DNA of 64,000 nucleotides from Crystallibacter permensis (lineage in GTDB: Bacteria > Actinomycetota > Actinomycetes > Actinomycetales > Micrococcaceae). The stretch is taken from positions 1 to 64,000 of the forward strand of contig NZ_JAODLR010000018.1 of NCBI RefSeq assembly GCF_025960875.1, in the 5' to 3' direction. The position numbers and the translations under genes were made by a program. Positions 1 to 7,391 of this stretch are shown piece by piece. The number at the start of each line of letters is the position of its first letter. Positions within the stretch are counted from its first letter, which is position 1. The notes beneath the pieces were generated by a model. The model did no database searches and was not told the origin of the DNA. It was given only the letters and a program-made list of their open reading frames with translations.

Positions 1-81
1 CGCGTCCTGAAGGAACTGCAAAGCCTTCTCGCCGCATGGCTCGGTTACTGCCCCCACTGCCGACAACGCGCCCCGACCTAA
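1..81 (+). CDS. Partial 3' end of an unrecognised gene
   Basis: An open frame runs in from the left edge and stops at TAA 79-81, giving the last 26 residues. The tail contains a CPHC cysteine pair followed by a basic stretch. This is too little to assign a family. The DNA just downstream is a decayed amidase fragment, so this reading frame may itself be debris rather than a live gene. Only sequence to the left of the window can decide. Confidence 0.3.
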   Translation, partial: RVLKELQSLLAAWLGYCPHCRQRAPT

Positions 82-96
82 CTAAGTACTACTAGG

Positions 97-279
97 ACCG
101 CGCCCTTCAATATCAACAACCGCTGCCCGGTGCTCGCCGTACCCAGCAGACTGTCCGACGTCGGTGTACCTACCGGAGTGCAGATCGTCGGCTACCCCTA
201 CGATGACCTCACAGTCTTCCGCATCGGCGCCGCGGTGGAGCAGGCCCGCCCCTCGGCGGGAAAGCTGCCGCCGCTGTAG
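97..279 (+). pseudogene. Amidase (amidase-signature family) C-terminal remnant
   Basis: The frame from 97 to the TAG at 277-279 encodes about 60 residues typical of the C-terminus of amidase-signature enzymes: TAPFNINNRCPVLAVPS, then GVPTGVQIVG, then a PYDD segment and a final FRIGAAVEQARP helix. An in-frame TAG at 94-96 lies directly upstream and no start codon or catalytic Ser-Ser-Lys region is present, so only the last part of a normally 450-500 residue protein survives. Position 280-515 downstream holds no convincing coding sequence. The similarity is my recognition of the family; the truncation is visible directly. Confidence 0.7.
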
Positions 280-515
280 GGCCGCCCCCGCAGGAGCGAT
301 CAGAGGGTGAGCAGCTGAAACTGCTCGCCAGCTGGGCAGTTCCCGGACGCACAACGGCAAACCCCCAACAACGACTACGGCAGAAGTAACACCCGCTGAC
401 GGACGCTGCCGTAGCTGCTCCGGCCGAGCGGAGCAGATGCTACTCGTGTTGTTTACATCACATGCGAAGCATGCTTACATTGATTACACGTTCCATGTGG
501 GGGAGGGGGACAGCC

Positions 516-1721
516 GTGGGATACCGCCTTGCGAAGCCAGCTGCTGTCTCTGCCCGTGTTTTCCTCGCCGCCGGTCTCGGCGCTCTCGGATGGACGTTCT
601 TTTCAGCAACGACGGCGGTTGCCTCCGACGAATCCGCGGGTCTACAGGCGCTTGAAGTGACGCTTCAATTAGTGGAAACCCCGGCCGCAGAATTGACCGA
701 CCCCGCAGCTGCAGCCGTCGACGCAGTGGTCGGACATGCCGCTTCTGGTCTGACGGAGGCTGTGGCGCCTGCGGCCCAGCCCGCTCCGGCTGATCTTGGT
801 GCAGTTCAGCAAATAGGGACTGTCGTCGAGGACGTCGCACCTGTTGTGGAGGCCCCGGCGGCGAAAGTAGTCCAAACGGTGGTGCCGGCAACGGAAGTCG
901 TCCGAACCGTGATGCCGACAGCGGAGTCCGTGGTCCAGGAACTAGATGCCGCAGTGCAGCACCTCGACGCTGCGGTGCAGGACGCGGGGCTGCCCGTCGT
1001 CCTGCCAGAGGAGCCCCTTGCGACCGTCACTGACGTCGTCGTCGGCCAGTTGGATGAAGCCGTTGACGTTGTCACCGCCCCCATCGACGCCGTCACTGCT
1101 CCTGTTGAGCAGGTGCTTGAACCGGTGACTGACACACTCCGCCCCGCTGTCCCGATTCTGCCGGAGTCTCCGGCAGCTCCGGCCACGGACTCGGAGCCCG
1201 CCCCCGCAGAGCCGGCACCGACCGAGCCTGCAGCCGAGCCGCTGCCTACCCAAGCAGAACTTGCGTCGCCGGTTGCTGAGACGACACCGACCGTAGCCGC
1301 GGCGAACCCGAAGGAGCACTTTGGCTCGGTTGGCGTCGAAGAGGCGCCCGTCCCATCGGATGGTCCAGAGGAATTCGTTGCGACTGTGGAGGCCGTGGAT
1401 CTGCAAGCTCAGCCTCCCGGACAAGGCCAGTCTCCAAGCTTGGAGATCATGCAGCTCCCGGCACCCGTCGGTGCTGCCAGCATTAGCCGGGCCACTGAAA
1501 TTCCTTCCCCAACGGCAGGACCAATTTCGGTGTCTTCGTTCCCGATCACGAACGGTGGTTCGTCCGGAGGTGGCGGCGGTGGATCTGCCGGCCACGGATC
1601 GGCGGATGCCTACTTGGCCGGCGGGCAGTATGAGTGGCTTGTCGGAGCCTTGGCTCTGTTGGCCGAGTCCACAGCTCTGCCCGCGTCGCCGGTGTTTGAT
1701 CCCGGCTCCACGCCTGACTGA
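516..1721 (+). CDS. Secreted Pro/Ala/Val-rich low-complexity protein
   Basis: About 401 residues from a GTG at 516, chosen because a strong GGGGGAGGGGGA ribosome-binding stretch ends a few bases upstream; in-frame ATGs at 462, 471 and 495 would place extra charged residues before the signal. A signal peptide is evident: basic start, hydrophobic ARVFLAAGLGALGWTFFSA core, and AVA-S cleavage region near residue 37. The mature part is a long repeat-like series of acidic, Val/Ala/Pro-rich segments (many VTAPIDAVTAPVEQ-type units), then a Pro-Ala-Glu-rich region, then a Gly-rich linker (about residues 348-360). There is no LPXTG sorting signal or catalytic motif. Likely an exported, wall-associated or spacer-like protein of unknown role. 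Confidence 0.65.
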   Translation: MGYRLAKPAAVSARVFLAAGLGALGWTFFSATTAVASDESAGLQALEVTLQLVETPAAELTDPAAAAVDAVVGHAASGLTEAVAPAAQPAPADLGAVQQIGTVVEDVAPVVEAPAAKVVQTVVPATEVVRTVMPTAESVVQELDAAVQHLDAAVQDAGLPVVLPEEPLATVTDVVVGQLDEAVDVVTAPIDAVTAPVEQVLEPVTDTLRPAVPILPESPAAPATDSEPAPAEPAPTEPAAEPLPTQAELASPVAETTPTVAAANPKEHFGSVGVEEAPVPSDGPEEFVATVEAVDLQAQPPGQGQSPSLEIMQLPAPVGAASISRATEIPSPTAGPISVSSFPITNGGSSGGGGGGSAGHGSADAYLAGGQYEWLVGALALLAESTALPASPVFDPGSTPD

Positions 1722-2067
1722 TCTGCTTCCTGCTGCGCCGGGCTTTCCGGCGGCCGGTTTCTGCAGCGCGGTCCCTCGCGCCCGATTGCATGCCGTCGCC
1801 CCAACCGGCCTGAGCAGCTGAACCTCCTTCTTTTGGCGGCGCTTGTAGAAGCCCTGGATACCCATCAGTGGCTACGTCGTGCCGACACCGCCTCTGGGCT
1901 ACAGCCGTACCGGCCGTCTGCCTGAAGCGCTTGCGTGGCATTCGATTCTCGTCCGCGTCTTGAAGCGGACCCCTCAAAACATTTCACGGGATATCGTCCG
2001 CGGTCTCCCGGGACTCCTCGAAAGGGTGAATTCAGATGACTAAAGCTTGGGATTGGTGAAAACAAAC
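1722..2067. other. Gene-poor interval between convergent genes
   Basis: About 345 bases between the stop of the secreted protein gene and the terminator of the minus-strand aminotransferase gene. I see no ribosome-binding site with a plausible coding frame, no RNA gene and no clear repeat. Open frames crossing it lack initiation signals and recognisable protein character. Confidence 0.5.
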
Positions 2068-2108
2068 CAGCACCGCGTTCCGCGCATACCGTGCGGAATG
2101 CGGTGCTG
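2060..2108 (-). terminator. Rho-independent terminator of the aminotransferase gene
   Basis: An inverted repeat spans 2068-2108: arm CAGCACCGC at the left pairs with GCGGTGCTG at the right, and an inner TTCCGC/GCGGAA arm extends the stem. Read on the minus strand the hairpin sits immediately after the aminotransferase stop and is followed by a T-rich run (complement of the AAAACAAA at 2060-2066). Confidence 0.75.
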
Positions 2109-2109
2109 C

Positions 2110-3339
2110 CTATCCGCCCGCCTCCTCGATAACAGTGCGGAAGATCGGCAGGCTGCGTTCGATCATGTCTTCGTTTGCCGTCAGGGATATCCGGAAGAAT
2201 CCCGGTGTCTCGAACATGGTGCCCGGAAGGCAAAAGACATCCTTGGCGGCCAAGCTCTCAATGAAAGCCAGGTCGTCGGGCACAGGGGATTCCATGTAGA
2301 GGTAAAAGGATCCTTCCGACCTCTTCGCCTTGTACCCCATCCCCGCCAAGGCATCCACCAGAACATCGCGTTTGCGTTGCAACCGGCCGACGTCGATGGA
2401 GAACGTTTCCAGCTGGGGCAGCGCATATTGCAGGGTGGCGTTGGGATAGACCCAGCCCGTCGCCAATTGCAGTGCCTGGATGACAGCCTGGAGCTGGTCC
2501 CGGTTGGGCATCGTGGGCGGAAGAGCGAGGTAGCCGATCCGCTCGCCGGGCGCGAGGTGGGTCTTGCCATACGAATAGGCCAGCAGCGTGAACGGGTAGA
2601 ACTCCACCGGACTGTGAAAGCACAGGCCGTCGTAGACAATCCGGTTGTAGGCCTCGTCGGAGACAAGGTAGATGCGGCGGGAGTTCCGTGCCGAGGCCTC
2701 CTCCAGCAGCGCGGCCAGCCTGGCCAGCAGTTCCGGCGGGTAAATGCGGCCGGTGGGATTGTTGGGCGAGTTGACGATCACCACACGGGTCCGTGGTGTG
2801 ATGGCCGCGGCGATCGCGTCCAGGTCGAGGTCGAAGGTCTCGGTGTTGATCTTGACCTTCACCGGTGTCAGGCCGGACTCCACGAGGATCGGTTCATAGC
2901 AGAACCACGGCGGCAGGCTATAGATGACCTCGTCGCCCGGATCGGTTACGGCCTTCAGCGCCAACGCGATGGCGGTGAAGCCTCCTGTGGAGAGGTAGAT
3001 GTGCTCGGGTTCAAACGGCACATCGAGGAGCCGCTGCAGCGAAGCCGCCGCAGCATCCTGCGCCTCCGGCAGGTTGGTCTTGTACGCGAACCATTCGTTG
3101 TTCCGGGGTGTCAGTACGTCCCGCAGCGCGGTCACGTACTCGCCCTGGGGCATCTGGTGGGGATTGCCGAAGCCGAAATCGCAGGCGGTCGGCTCGAATT
3201 TGCGGCGCGCGTAAAGCGAGTTATTCAGGAACGTGTTGATCAATTGGTACGACGGAATGGCTGCGATGGCCGCGGCGCGTTGCGAAGCTGCAGTTCCCGG
3301 TGCCCCGGAAGCTTGTACTCCGGATTGTGTGGTGGTCAT
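2110..3339 (-). CDS. PLP-dependent class I/II aminotransferase
   Basis: A 409-residue fold-type I aminotransferase that should transfer an amino group between an amino acid and a keto acid in the cytoplasm. Visible motifs are the NSPNNPTG loop (about residue 190), the DEAYNRIVYD segment carrying the PLP-contacting Asp and Tyr, and YGKTHLAPGERIGY with the PLP-binding Lys (about residue 260). Its length is normal for the family. An AAGGA ribosome-binding site precedes the ATG. It lies 143 bp downstream of the MocR-type regulator on the same strand. The natural substrate cannot be read from the sequence; co-orientation with an aminotransferase-fold regulator makes regulation by an amino-compound plausible. 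Confidence 0.85.
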   Translation of the reverse strand: MTTTQSGVQASGAPGTAASQRAAAIAAIPSYQLINTFLNNSLYARRKFEPTACDFGFGNPHQMPQGEYVTALRDVLTPRNNEWFAYKTNLPEAQDAAAASLQRLLDVPFEPEHIYLSTGGFTAIALALKAVTDPGDEVIYSLPPWFCYEPILVESGLTPVKVKINTETFDLDLDAIAAAITPRTRVVIVNSPNNPTGRIYPPELLARLAALLEEASARNSRRIYLVSDEAYNRIVYDGLCFHSPVEFYPFTLLAYSYGKTHLAPGERIGYLALPPTMPNRDQLQAVIQALQLATGWVYPNATLQYALPQLETFSIDVGRLQRKRDVLVDALAGMGYKAKRSEGSFYLYMESPVPDDLAFIESLAAKDVFCLPGTMFETPGFFRISLTANEDMIERSLPIFRTVIEEAGG

Positions 3340-3482
3340 GGGATTGTCCTTCGAGGCCGTGCCGATCAGGTCGGCGGACTGATGACTTCCCGTGCCGGAG
3401 CCCCCAGCGGCGGCGGTACGTTATATGTTCCTCCGGACCCTCCGTGCGCACAACGCAGTCCCGCACCTGAAGAACTTCCGGA

Positions 3483-4901
3483 TCAGGCCACCTCGTGCCA
3501 GGCTGCTACGATGCCGGGAATGGCCCGTTCGAGTTCCTCGTGCGGAAGCGCAAACGGGGTGCGGATCCAGTGCTCCAGTCCATGGTCTTCGACGGCGAAC
3601 ACAGAGCCGGGAGCCAGCAGGACTCCGCGCCGTGCGGCGGCCTCGGCCAAGGCGGTCGATCGGGGCGCCGGCAGGTTCCACCATAGCGACAGCCCACCGG
3701 CCGGCAGGTTCGCCTTCCAACCGGGAAGCTGGTCTGTGAGCGTGGCATGAAGCCAATTCCGTTCGGTGCGGATACGGGTACGGGACTCCTCCGGCAACCC
3801 GTTTCCGGTCTGCAGCATCCGGGTGAGGACCAGCTGTTCGAGCACAGGCGCGCCGAGGTCCAGCGAGGTGCGCATGCTGGTCACTGCGCCCTGCAAGGAT
3901 CTGGGGCAGCGGATCCAGCCCAGCCGCAGACCTCCCCAATGGGATTTGCTGGCGCTGCCGATGGAGACGATGCGATCCGAGTAAACGGTCATCGGTTTAA
4001 CGCCGGGCTCGGTGTCCCACCAGAGATCCACCGCGGTCTCATCGACGATGCCCACGGTCTTGGCAGCATCCAGTTGCCGTGCCCAGCGTTCGCGGCCTTC
4101 GTTGTCCAGCAGGGTTCCGGTGGGGTTGTGGAAATCGGGAAGGCAGAGCATCGCCGCCGGTTGGACCCGCCGCAGCGCCTGGCCCACCGCCTCCAGGTCC
4201 GTTCCGTCCGGGCCGATGGGAACAGCGGATACCCGCGCGCCGTGGTGCCGCAGCGATGCGATGGTGTTGGGATAGCTGGGACTTTCCGCCAGCACCCGGG
4301 AGCCGGGAGGCAGCACCGCGCGGATCACGGCGGCGAAGCCGGCCAGAGCACCGTTGGTAACGACAATCTGGTCCGGCGAGGTCTCCAGTCCGCGCCGCCG
4401 GTACATCTGGGCAATCTCGCTGCGCAGCTCGGGCAAACCCAGCGGGAAGTAGCCCATGCCGGAAATGTAGGCAGGCAGCTGGGCCATGGCCGCTTCGTAG
4501 TGCTCCACCATGCCAACAGGGGCGGACGGTGCGGCACAGGTCAGATCCACAGCGTGGCGGCCGGCTGCTTCCAGCTCGATCCCGCCGTCGGGCATCGGTT
4601 CCTGGCCGCCCGACGCCGGGCCGCCGGGAACCGTGATGACGGTGCCGGAACCCTGGCGTGCGGTAGCGAAGCCGCGGTCCCGCAATTCGGAGTAGGCCCG
4701 CGAAACCGTGGTGCGGCTCAGGCCCAGTTCCGCGACCAGTTCGCGCTCGCTCGGAAGGACGGTTCCATGGAGCATCCGCCCATTGGCCACCAACCGGCGG
4801 ATGCCGCGGGCCAGCGAAGCATAGGCAGGTCCTTCCTCCGCCAGCGGGCCGATCATCGAGTGCAGCCGCGTGGCGGAGACCCGCCGGTTCTGTACATCCA
4901 T
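3483..4901 (-). CDS. MocR-family regulator (GntR HTH fused to aminotransferase fold)
   Basis: About 472 residues from the ATG at 4901, preferred over upstream codons because the family's N-terminal helix begins here. Residues 20-90 form a GntR winged helix (LPSERELVAELGLSRTTVSRAYSELRDRGF). The rest is a class I aminotransferase-like effector domain with FHNPTG and the probable PLP lysine in SASKSHWGG. MocR proteins bind PLP or amino compounds and act as activators or repressors. The gene is divergent from the YczE-type membrane protein gene, with repeats in the 52-bp gap that look like its operator. MocR-YczE neighbours are a known recurring pair, so yczE is the most likely target; the aminotransferase gene downstream is a second candidate. 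Confidence 0.88.
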   Translation of the reverse strand: MDVQNRRVSATRLHSMIGPLAEEGPAYASLARGIRRLVANGRMLHGTVLPSERELVAELGLSRTTVSRAYSELRDRGFATARQGSGTVITVPGGPASGGQEPMPDGGIELEAAGRHAVDLTCAAPSAPVGMVEHYEAAMAQLPAYISGMGYFPLGLPELRSEIAQMYRRRGLETSPDQIVVTNGALAGFAAVIRAVLPPGSRVLAESPSYPNTIASLRHHGARVSAVPIGPDGTDLEAVGQALRRVQPAAMLCLPDFHNPTGTLLDNEGRERWARQLDAAKTVGIVDETAVDLWWDTEPGVKPMTVYSDRIVSIGSASKSHWGGLRLGWIRCPRSLQGAVTSMRTSLDLGAPVLEQLVLTRMLQTGNGLPEESRTRIRTERNWLHATLTDQLPGWKANLPAGGLSLWWNLPAPRSTALAEAAARRGVLLAPGSVFAVEDHGLEHWIRTPFALPHEELERAIPGIVAAWHEVA

Positions 4902-4942
4902 GTGGCCATTCTCTCGCAATTGGCTATTTTTTTGAAGGCCAC
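4902..4942. promoter_or_regulatory. Candidate MocR operator with two direct and one inverted repeat
   Basis: In the divergent intergenic gap I see GTGGCCATT (4902-4910), TTGGCTATT (4920-4928, same orientation, 18 bp apart) and GAAGGCCAC (4934-4942, the inverse of the first: GTGGCCTTC). Two spaced direct repeats plus an inverted copy are the kind of arrangement MocR dimers are known to bind. The first copy abuts the regulator's start codon and the last sits just before the yczE ribosome-binding site, so binding could control both genes. Confidence 0.55.
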
Positions 4943-4953
4943 TTTGGAGGAGT

Positions 4954-5715
4954 ATGGATGTCATGAGCACGGAAGCAAGTCCCGACACCACCACTGATCA
5001 AGATAACCAGCCAACGACGACGACGGCCGCAGCCAAGCGGCGCTTCGGGGGCGGCAACATTGAGCTCAGCAACCTGAGCCCGCTGGAGCAGCTCAAGGCG
5101 GGGCGCCTGCCGCGCCGCTTGGTGCAGCTGTTCATCGGCCTGAGCCTTTACGGTCTGGCGATGGCGGCATTTGTCCGGGCCGGCGTCGGGCTGGATCCCT
5201 GGGACGTCTTCCACTACGGCATCGCGGAGCGGGTCAACCTCAGCCTCGGCACCGTGGTCATTATCGTGGGCTTCCTGGTCCTGCTGCTCTGGATCCCGCT
5301 GAAGCAATGGCCGGGTCTCGGTACCGTCGCCAACGTCGTCTGGATCGGTGTGGCCACGGACGTAGGCCTGTACTTCATTCCCGCCGCAGATCATCCCGCC
5401 AGCCAGTGGGGCCTGTTCGCAGTGGCGTTGGTGTTCAACGGACTGGCAGGAGCGCTCTACATCGGCAGCCAGTTTGGCCCCGGACCGCGCGACGGGCTCA
5501 TGACCGGATTGCACCAGCGCACCGGACTCAGCTTGCGGCTGGTCCGCACCGGCATCGAACTTGCCGTCCTTGGCGCCGGTTGGCTGCTCGGCGGCATCGT
5601 TGGTTTCGGCACCCTGGCCTACGCACTCCTGATCGGACCGTTCACGCAGTTCTTCATGCGCTGGTCCATCGTGCACTTGGACCGTCCGGTCCCCGAGCCC
5701 GCGGCGAAGCAGTAG
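4954..5715 (+). CDS. YczE/YitT-type integral membrane protein
   Basis: A 253-residue protein (250 if the ATG at 4963 is used). The first ATG lies 3 bases after GGAGG and the second 12 bases after, so the start is ambiguous. After a Thr-rich hydrophilic N-terminus (about 45 residues) there are five or six hydrophobic segments, beginning with LVQLFIGLSLYGLAMAAFVRAGVGLDPWDVFHYG, a signature of YczE-like proteins. The function of this family is not established; it is probably a transporter or membrane component controlled by the adjacent MocR regulator. It converges on the nuclease gene across a shared hairpin. Confidence 0.8.
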   Translation: MDVMSTEASPDTTTDQDNQPTTTTAAAKRRFGGGNIELSNLSPLEQLKAGRLPRRLVQLFIGLSLYGLAMAAFVRAGVGLDPWDVFHYGIAERVNLSLGTVVIIVGFLVLLLWIPLKQWPGLGTVANVVWIGVATDVGLYFIPAADHPASQWGLFAVALVFNGLAGALYIGSQFGPGPRDGLMTGLHQRTGLSLRLVRTGIELAVLGAGWLLGGIVGFGTLAYALLIGPFTQFFMRWSIVHLDRPVPEPAAKQ

Positions 5716-5725
5716 CCTCGCTGCC

Positions 5726-5748
5726 GGTTTGAGGCTTCGGCCTAAACC
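5726..5748. terminator. Bidirectional hairpin between convergent genes
   Basis: GGTTT-G-AGGC, a TTCG loop, then GCCT-AAACC form a compact stem with one bulge. It lies right after the yczE-type gene and overlaps the last codons of the minus-strand nuclease gene, as expected for a shared terminator. No long T-run is present. Confidence 0.5.
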
Positions 5749-6395
5749 TTGGTGACGGTGATGGTTGTCGCGGCGCAGGAATCGGCGTACCTGATCAGGG
5801 CCTTTTTCTCGGTGCTGTCCACCTTGAGCCCCCAGCGGACCTTCATCGCAACCCAGTCCGCCACGTACTTGCAGCGGTTCTTCGGCGGCATCCAGGCTTC
5901 CGGCCCATTGGCTTGTTTGGCAGAATTAAGAGCGGACGTCTGGGCGCTGAGTGCCCGGCCGTCGCCGAGGTCGTTGTAGAAGGCGACACGACGGGACTGG
6001 GACCAGTAACGTGCCCCGGATCCCCAGGCTTCATGCACCGGGACGAGGTGGTCGATCTGGACTGCCGACGCCGAGTAGTGCGTGCGGTTGTCCCAGTTGG
6101 TTACCCATTTTCCCGTGCGGACCGTGCACCCTTTGGATGAGGTGTACTTTGTCCGCACCTTGGACTCCTGGATCAGGACCTCGGCCCTGGTGTTCTCGCA
6201 GTCCCGGTTCGTGTCCTTCCAGGAGCCGAAGTAGCGGTCCCGGTCATAGCCGGTGTTCCGTTCCACGGCCACCGGCAGCGCACGTGCAGCCGATCGCAGT
6301 GACGCCTTATAGACAGTGGCTGCCTCGGCCGGAACGGAGAGTCCTGCAACCAGAAGAAGGGCTGCCACAACGGCAGCAAGAAGTTTCCCCAACAT
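5742..6395 (-). CDS. Secreted HNH-type nuclease (DUF1524/GmrSD C-terminal-like)
   Basis: About 217 residues from the ATG at 6395, chosen because it opens a classic signal peptide (MLGKLLAAVVAALLLVAGLSVPAEAA, cleavage near residue 26) behind a GGGGAC ribosome-binding site. The mature enzyme carries the family pattern: YDRDRYFGSW, DCENTRAEVL, then the catalytic QIDHLVPVHEAWGSGA (Asp-His), FYNDLGDGRAL, the SALNSAKQANGPEAWMPP region with metal-binding Asn, and CKYVADWVAMK. Four or more cysteines suit an exported, disulfide-stabilised protein. The likely role is extracellular DNA or RNA degradation for nutrition. It is transcribed alone and toward the yczE-type gene. Confidence 0.82.
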   Translation of the reverse strand: MLGKLLAAVVAALLLVAGLSVPAEAATVYKASLRSAARALPVAVERNTGYDRDRYFGSWKDTNRDCENTRAEVLIQESKVRTKYTSSKGCTVRTGKWVTNWDNRTHYSASAVQIDHLVPVHEAWGSGARYWSQSRRVAFYNDLGDGRALSAQTSALNSAKQANGPEAWMPPKNRCKYVADWVAMKVRWGLKVDSTEKKALIRYADSCAATTITVTKV

Positions 6396-6511
6396 AACAA
6401 GTCCCCAAACTTGATAACCCCAAATGCACGTGATGCGTGCGGTTATACGATACACGCCAGGGACGGATTGCGATATGCCTAGCCGAGGACCAATCCGCTG
6501 GCTTCCTGCCC

Positions 6512-7384
6512 TCAGCTGTAGTCGTACCAGCCCCGGCCTGACTTTCGGCCGAGGCGGCCTTGCGCGACCAAGTCCGTGACGGCGGGGTCCGGGCGGTCGG
6601 CGTCGTCGTTGGTTTCTGCGTAAGTAGCCTGGGCGATGAAGTCGATGACGTCCAGACCCACCATGTCCATGAGCTCGAAAGGCCCCATGGGGTGGCCGAG
6701 GGCGGTCTTGGCGGTGGTGTCGATGTCCTCGAGGGTGGCGATGCCGGCGGCGTGCAGGGCGAGTGCTTCCTTCTGGATGGCGCCCATAAGGCGGTTGGCA
6801 ACGAAGCCGGGGATCTCACGGTTGATCAGGACGGGTTCCTTGCCGAAGCGCCGGGCGAGTTCAAGGGTGGTGTCCACGGTGGCCTGCGACGTTGCCTCGT
6901 TCCGCACGACTTCCACGCACTTCATCACCAGGGCCGGGTTGAAGAAGTGCATGTTGCAGACCTGCTCGGGCCGGCCGCTGGCTTCGGCAACCTTTGAGGA
7001 GCCGAGGGTGGACGAGTTGGTGGCGAGGATGGCGTGGACCGGTGTGAGTTCGCCGAGCTGGGTGAAGATGTGCTGCTTGAGCTCGAGCCGTTCGGTGGCG
7101 GCCTCGATGACGAAGTCGGCATCCGCGGCCGATGCGGCGAGGTCGGTGCTGAAGGAGAGCCGGCCGAGTGCGGCGTCGGCGTCCGCCTGGCTGGCGCGGC
7201 CCTTGGCCACGTTGGCCTGCATCCGCGAGGTCAACTGTTCCTTGGCACGGGCAAGCATGTCTTCGGCGATGTCCTGGACGGTGACGCGGTAGCCGGCGAG
7301 GGCGGCGACCATGCCGATCTGCGAGCCCATGGCGCCGGAGCCAATGACCAGGATGTGCTGGATGTTCTCGATCGAGGGGTTCAT
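6512..7384 (-). CDS. 3-hydroxyacyl-CoA (3-hydroxybutyryl-CoA) dehydrogenase
   Basis: A 290-residue NAD-dependent dehydrogenase oxidising (S)-3-hydroxybutyryl-CoA to acetoacetyl-CoA. The Rossmann motif is at the N-terminus (ILVIGSGAMGSQIGMVAALAGY), followed by the ATNSSTLGSS segment, the HFFNPALVMKCVEVV active-site stretch (His near residue 140) and GFVANRLMGAIQKEA. Its length is standard. It is the last gene of the minus-strand run aminotransferase, glutaryl-CoA dehydrogenase-like, aldehyde dehydrogenase, with a 7-bp gap to the latter. In that context it would complete glutaryl-CoA breakdown after crotonyl-CoA hydration. No enoyl-CoA hydratase lies in the run, so that step must come from elsewhere. 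Confidence 0.9.
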   Translation of the reverse strand: MNPSIENIQHILVIGSGAMGSQIGMVAALAGYRVTVQDIAEDMLARAKEQLTSRMQANVAKGRASQADADAALGRLSFSTDLAASAADADFVIEAATERLELKQHIFTQLGELTPVHAILATNSSTLGSSKVAEASGRPEQVCNMHFFNPALVMKCVEVVRNEATSQATVDTTLELARRFGKEPVLINREIPGFVANRLMGAIQKEALALHAAGIATLEDIDTTAKTALGHPMGPFELMDMVGLDVIDFIAQATYAETNDDADRPDPAVTDLVAQGRLGRKSGRGWYDYS

Positions 7385-7391
7385 AAGTTCC

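Noticed and set aside
2047-3750. Long open frame of over 560 codons on the plus strand opposite the aminotransferase gene
   Set aside because: It lies antisense to a clear enzyme gene, has no ribosome-binding site and its translation is Arg/Gly/Pro/His-rich without family features. GC-rich DNA commonly produces such frames. The same applies to long antisense frames at 7311-8879, 10315-11829, 31650-33371, 46940-49417 and 51752-53962.
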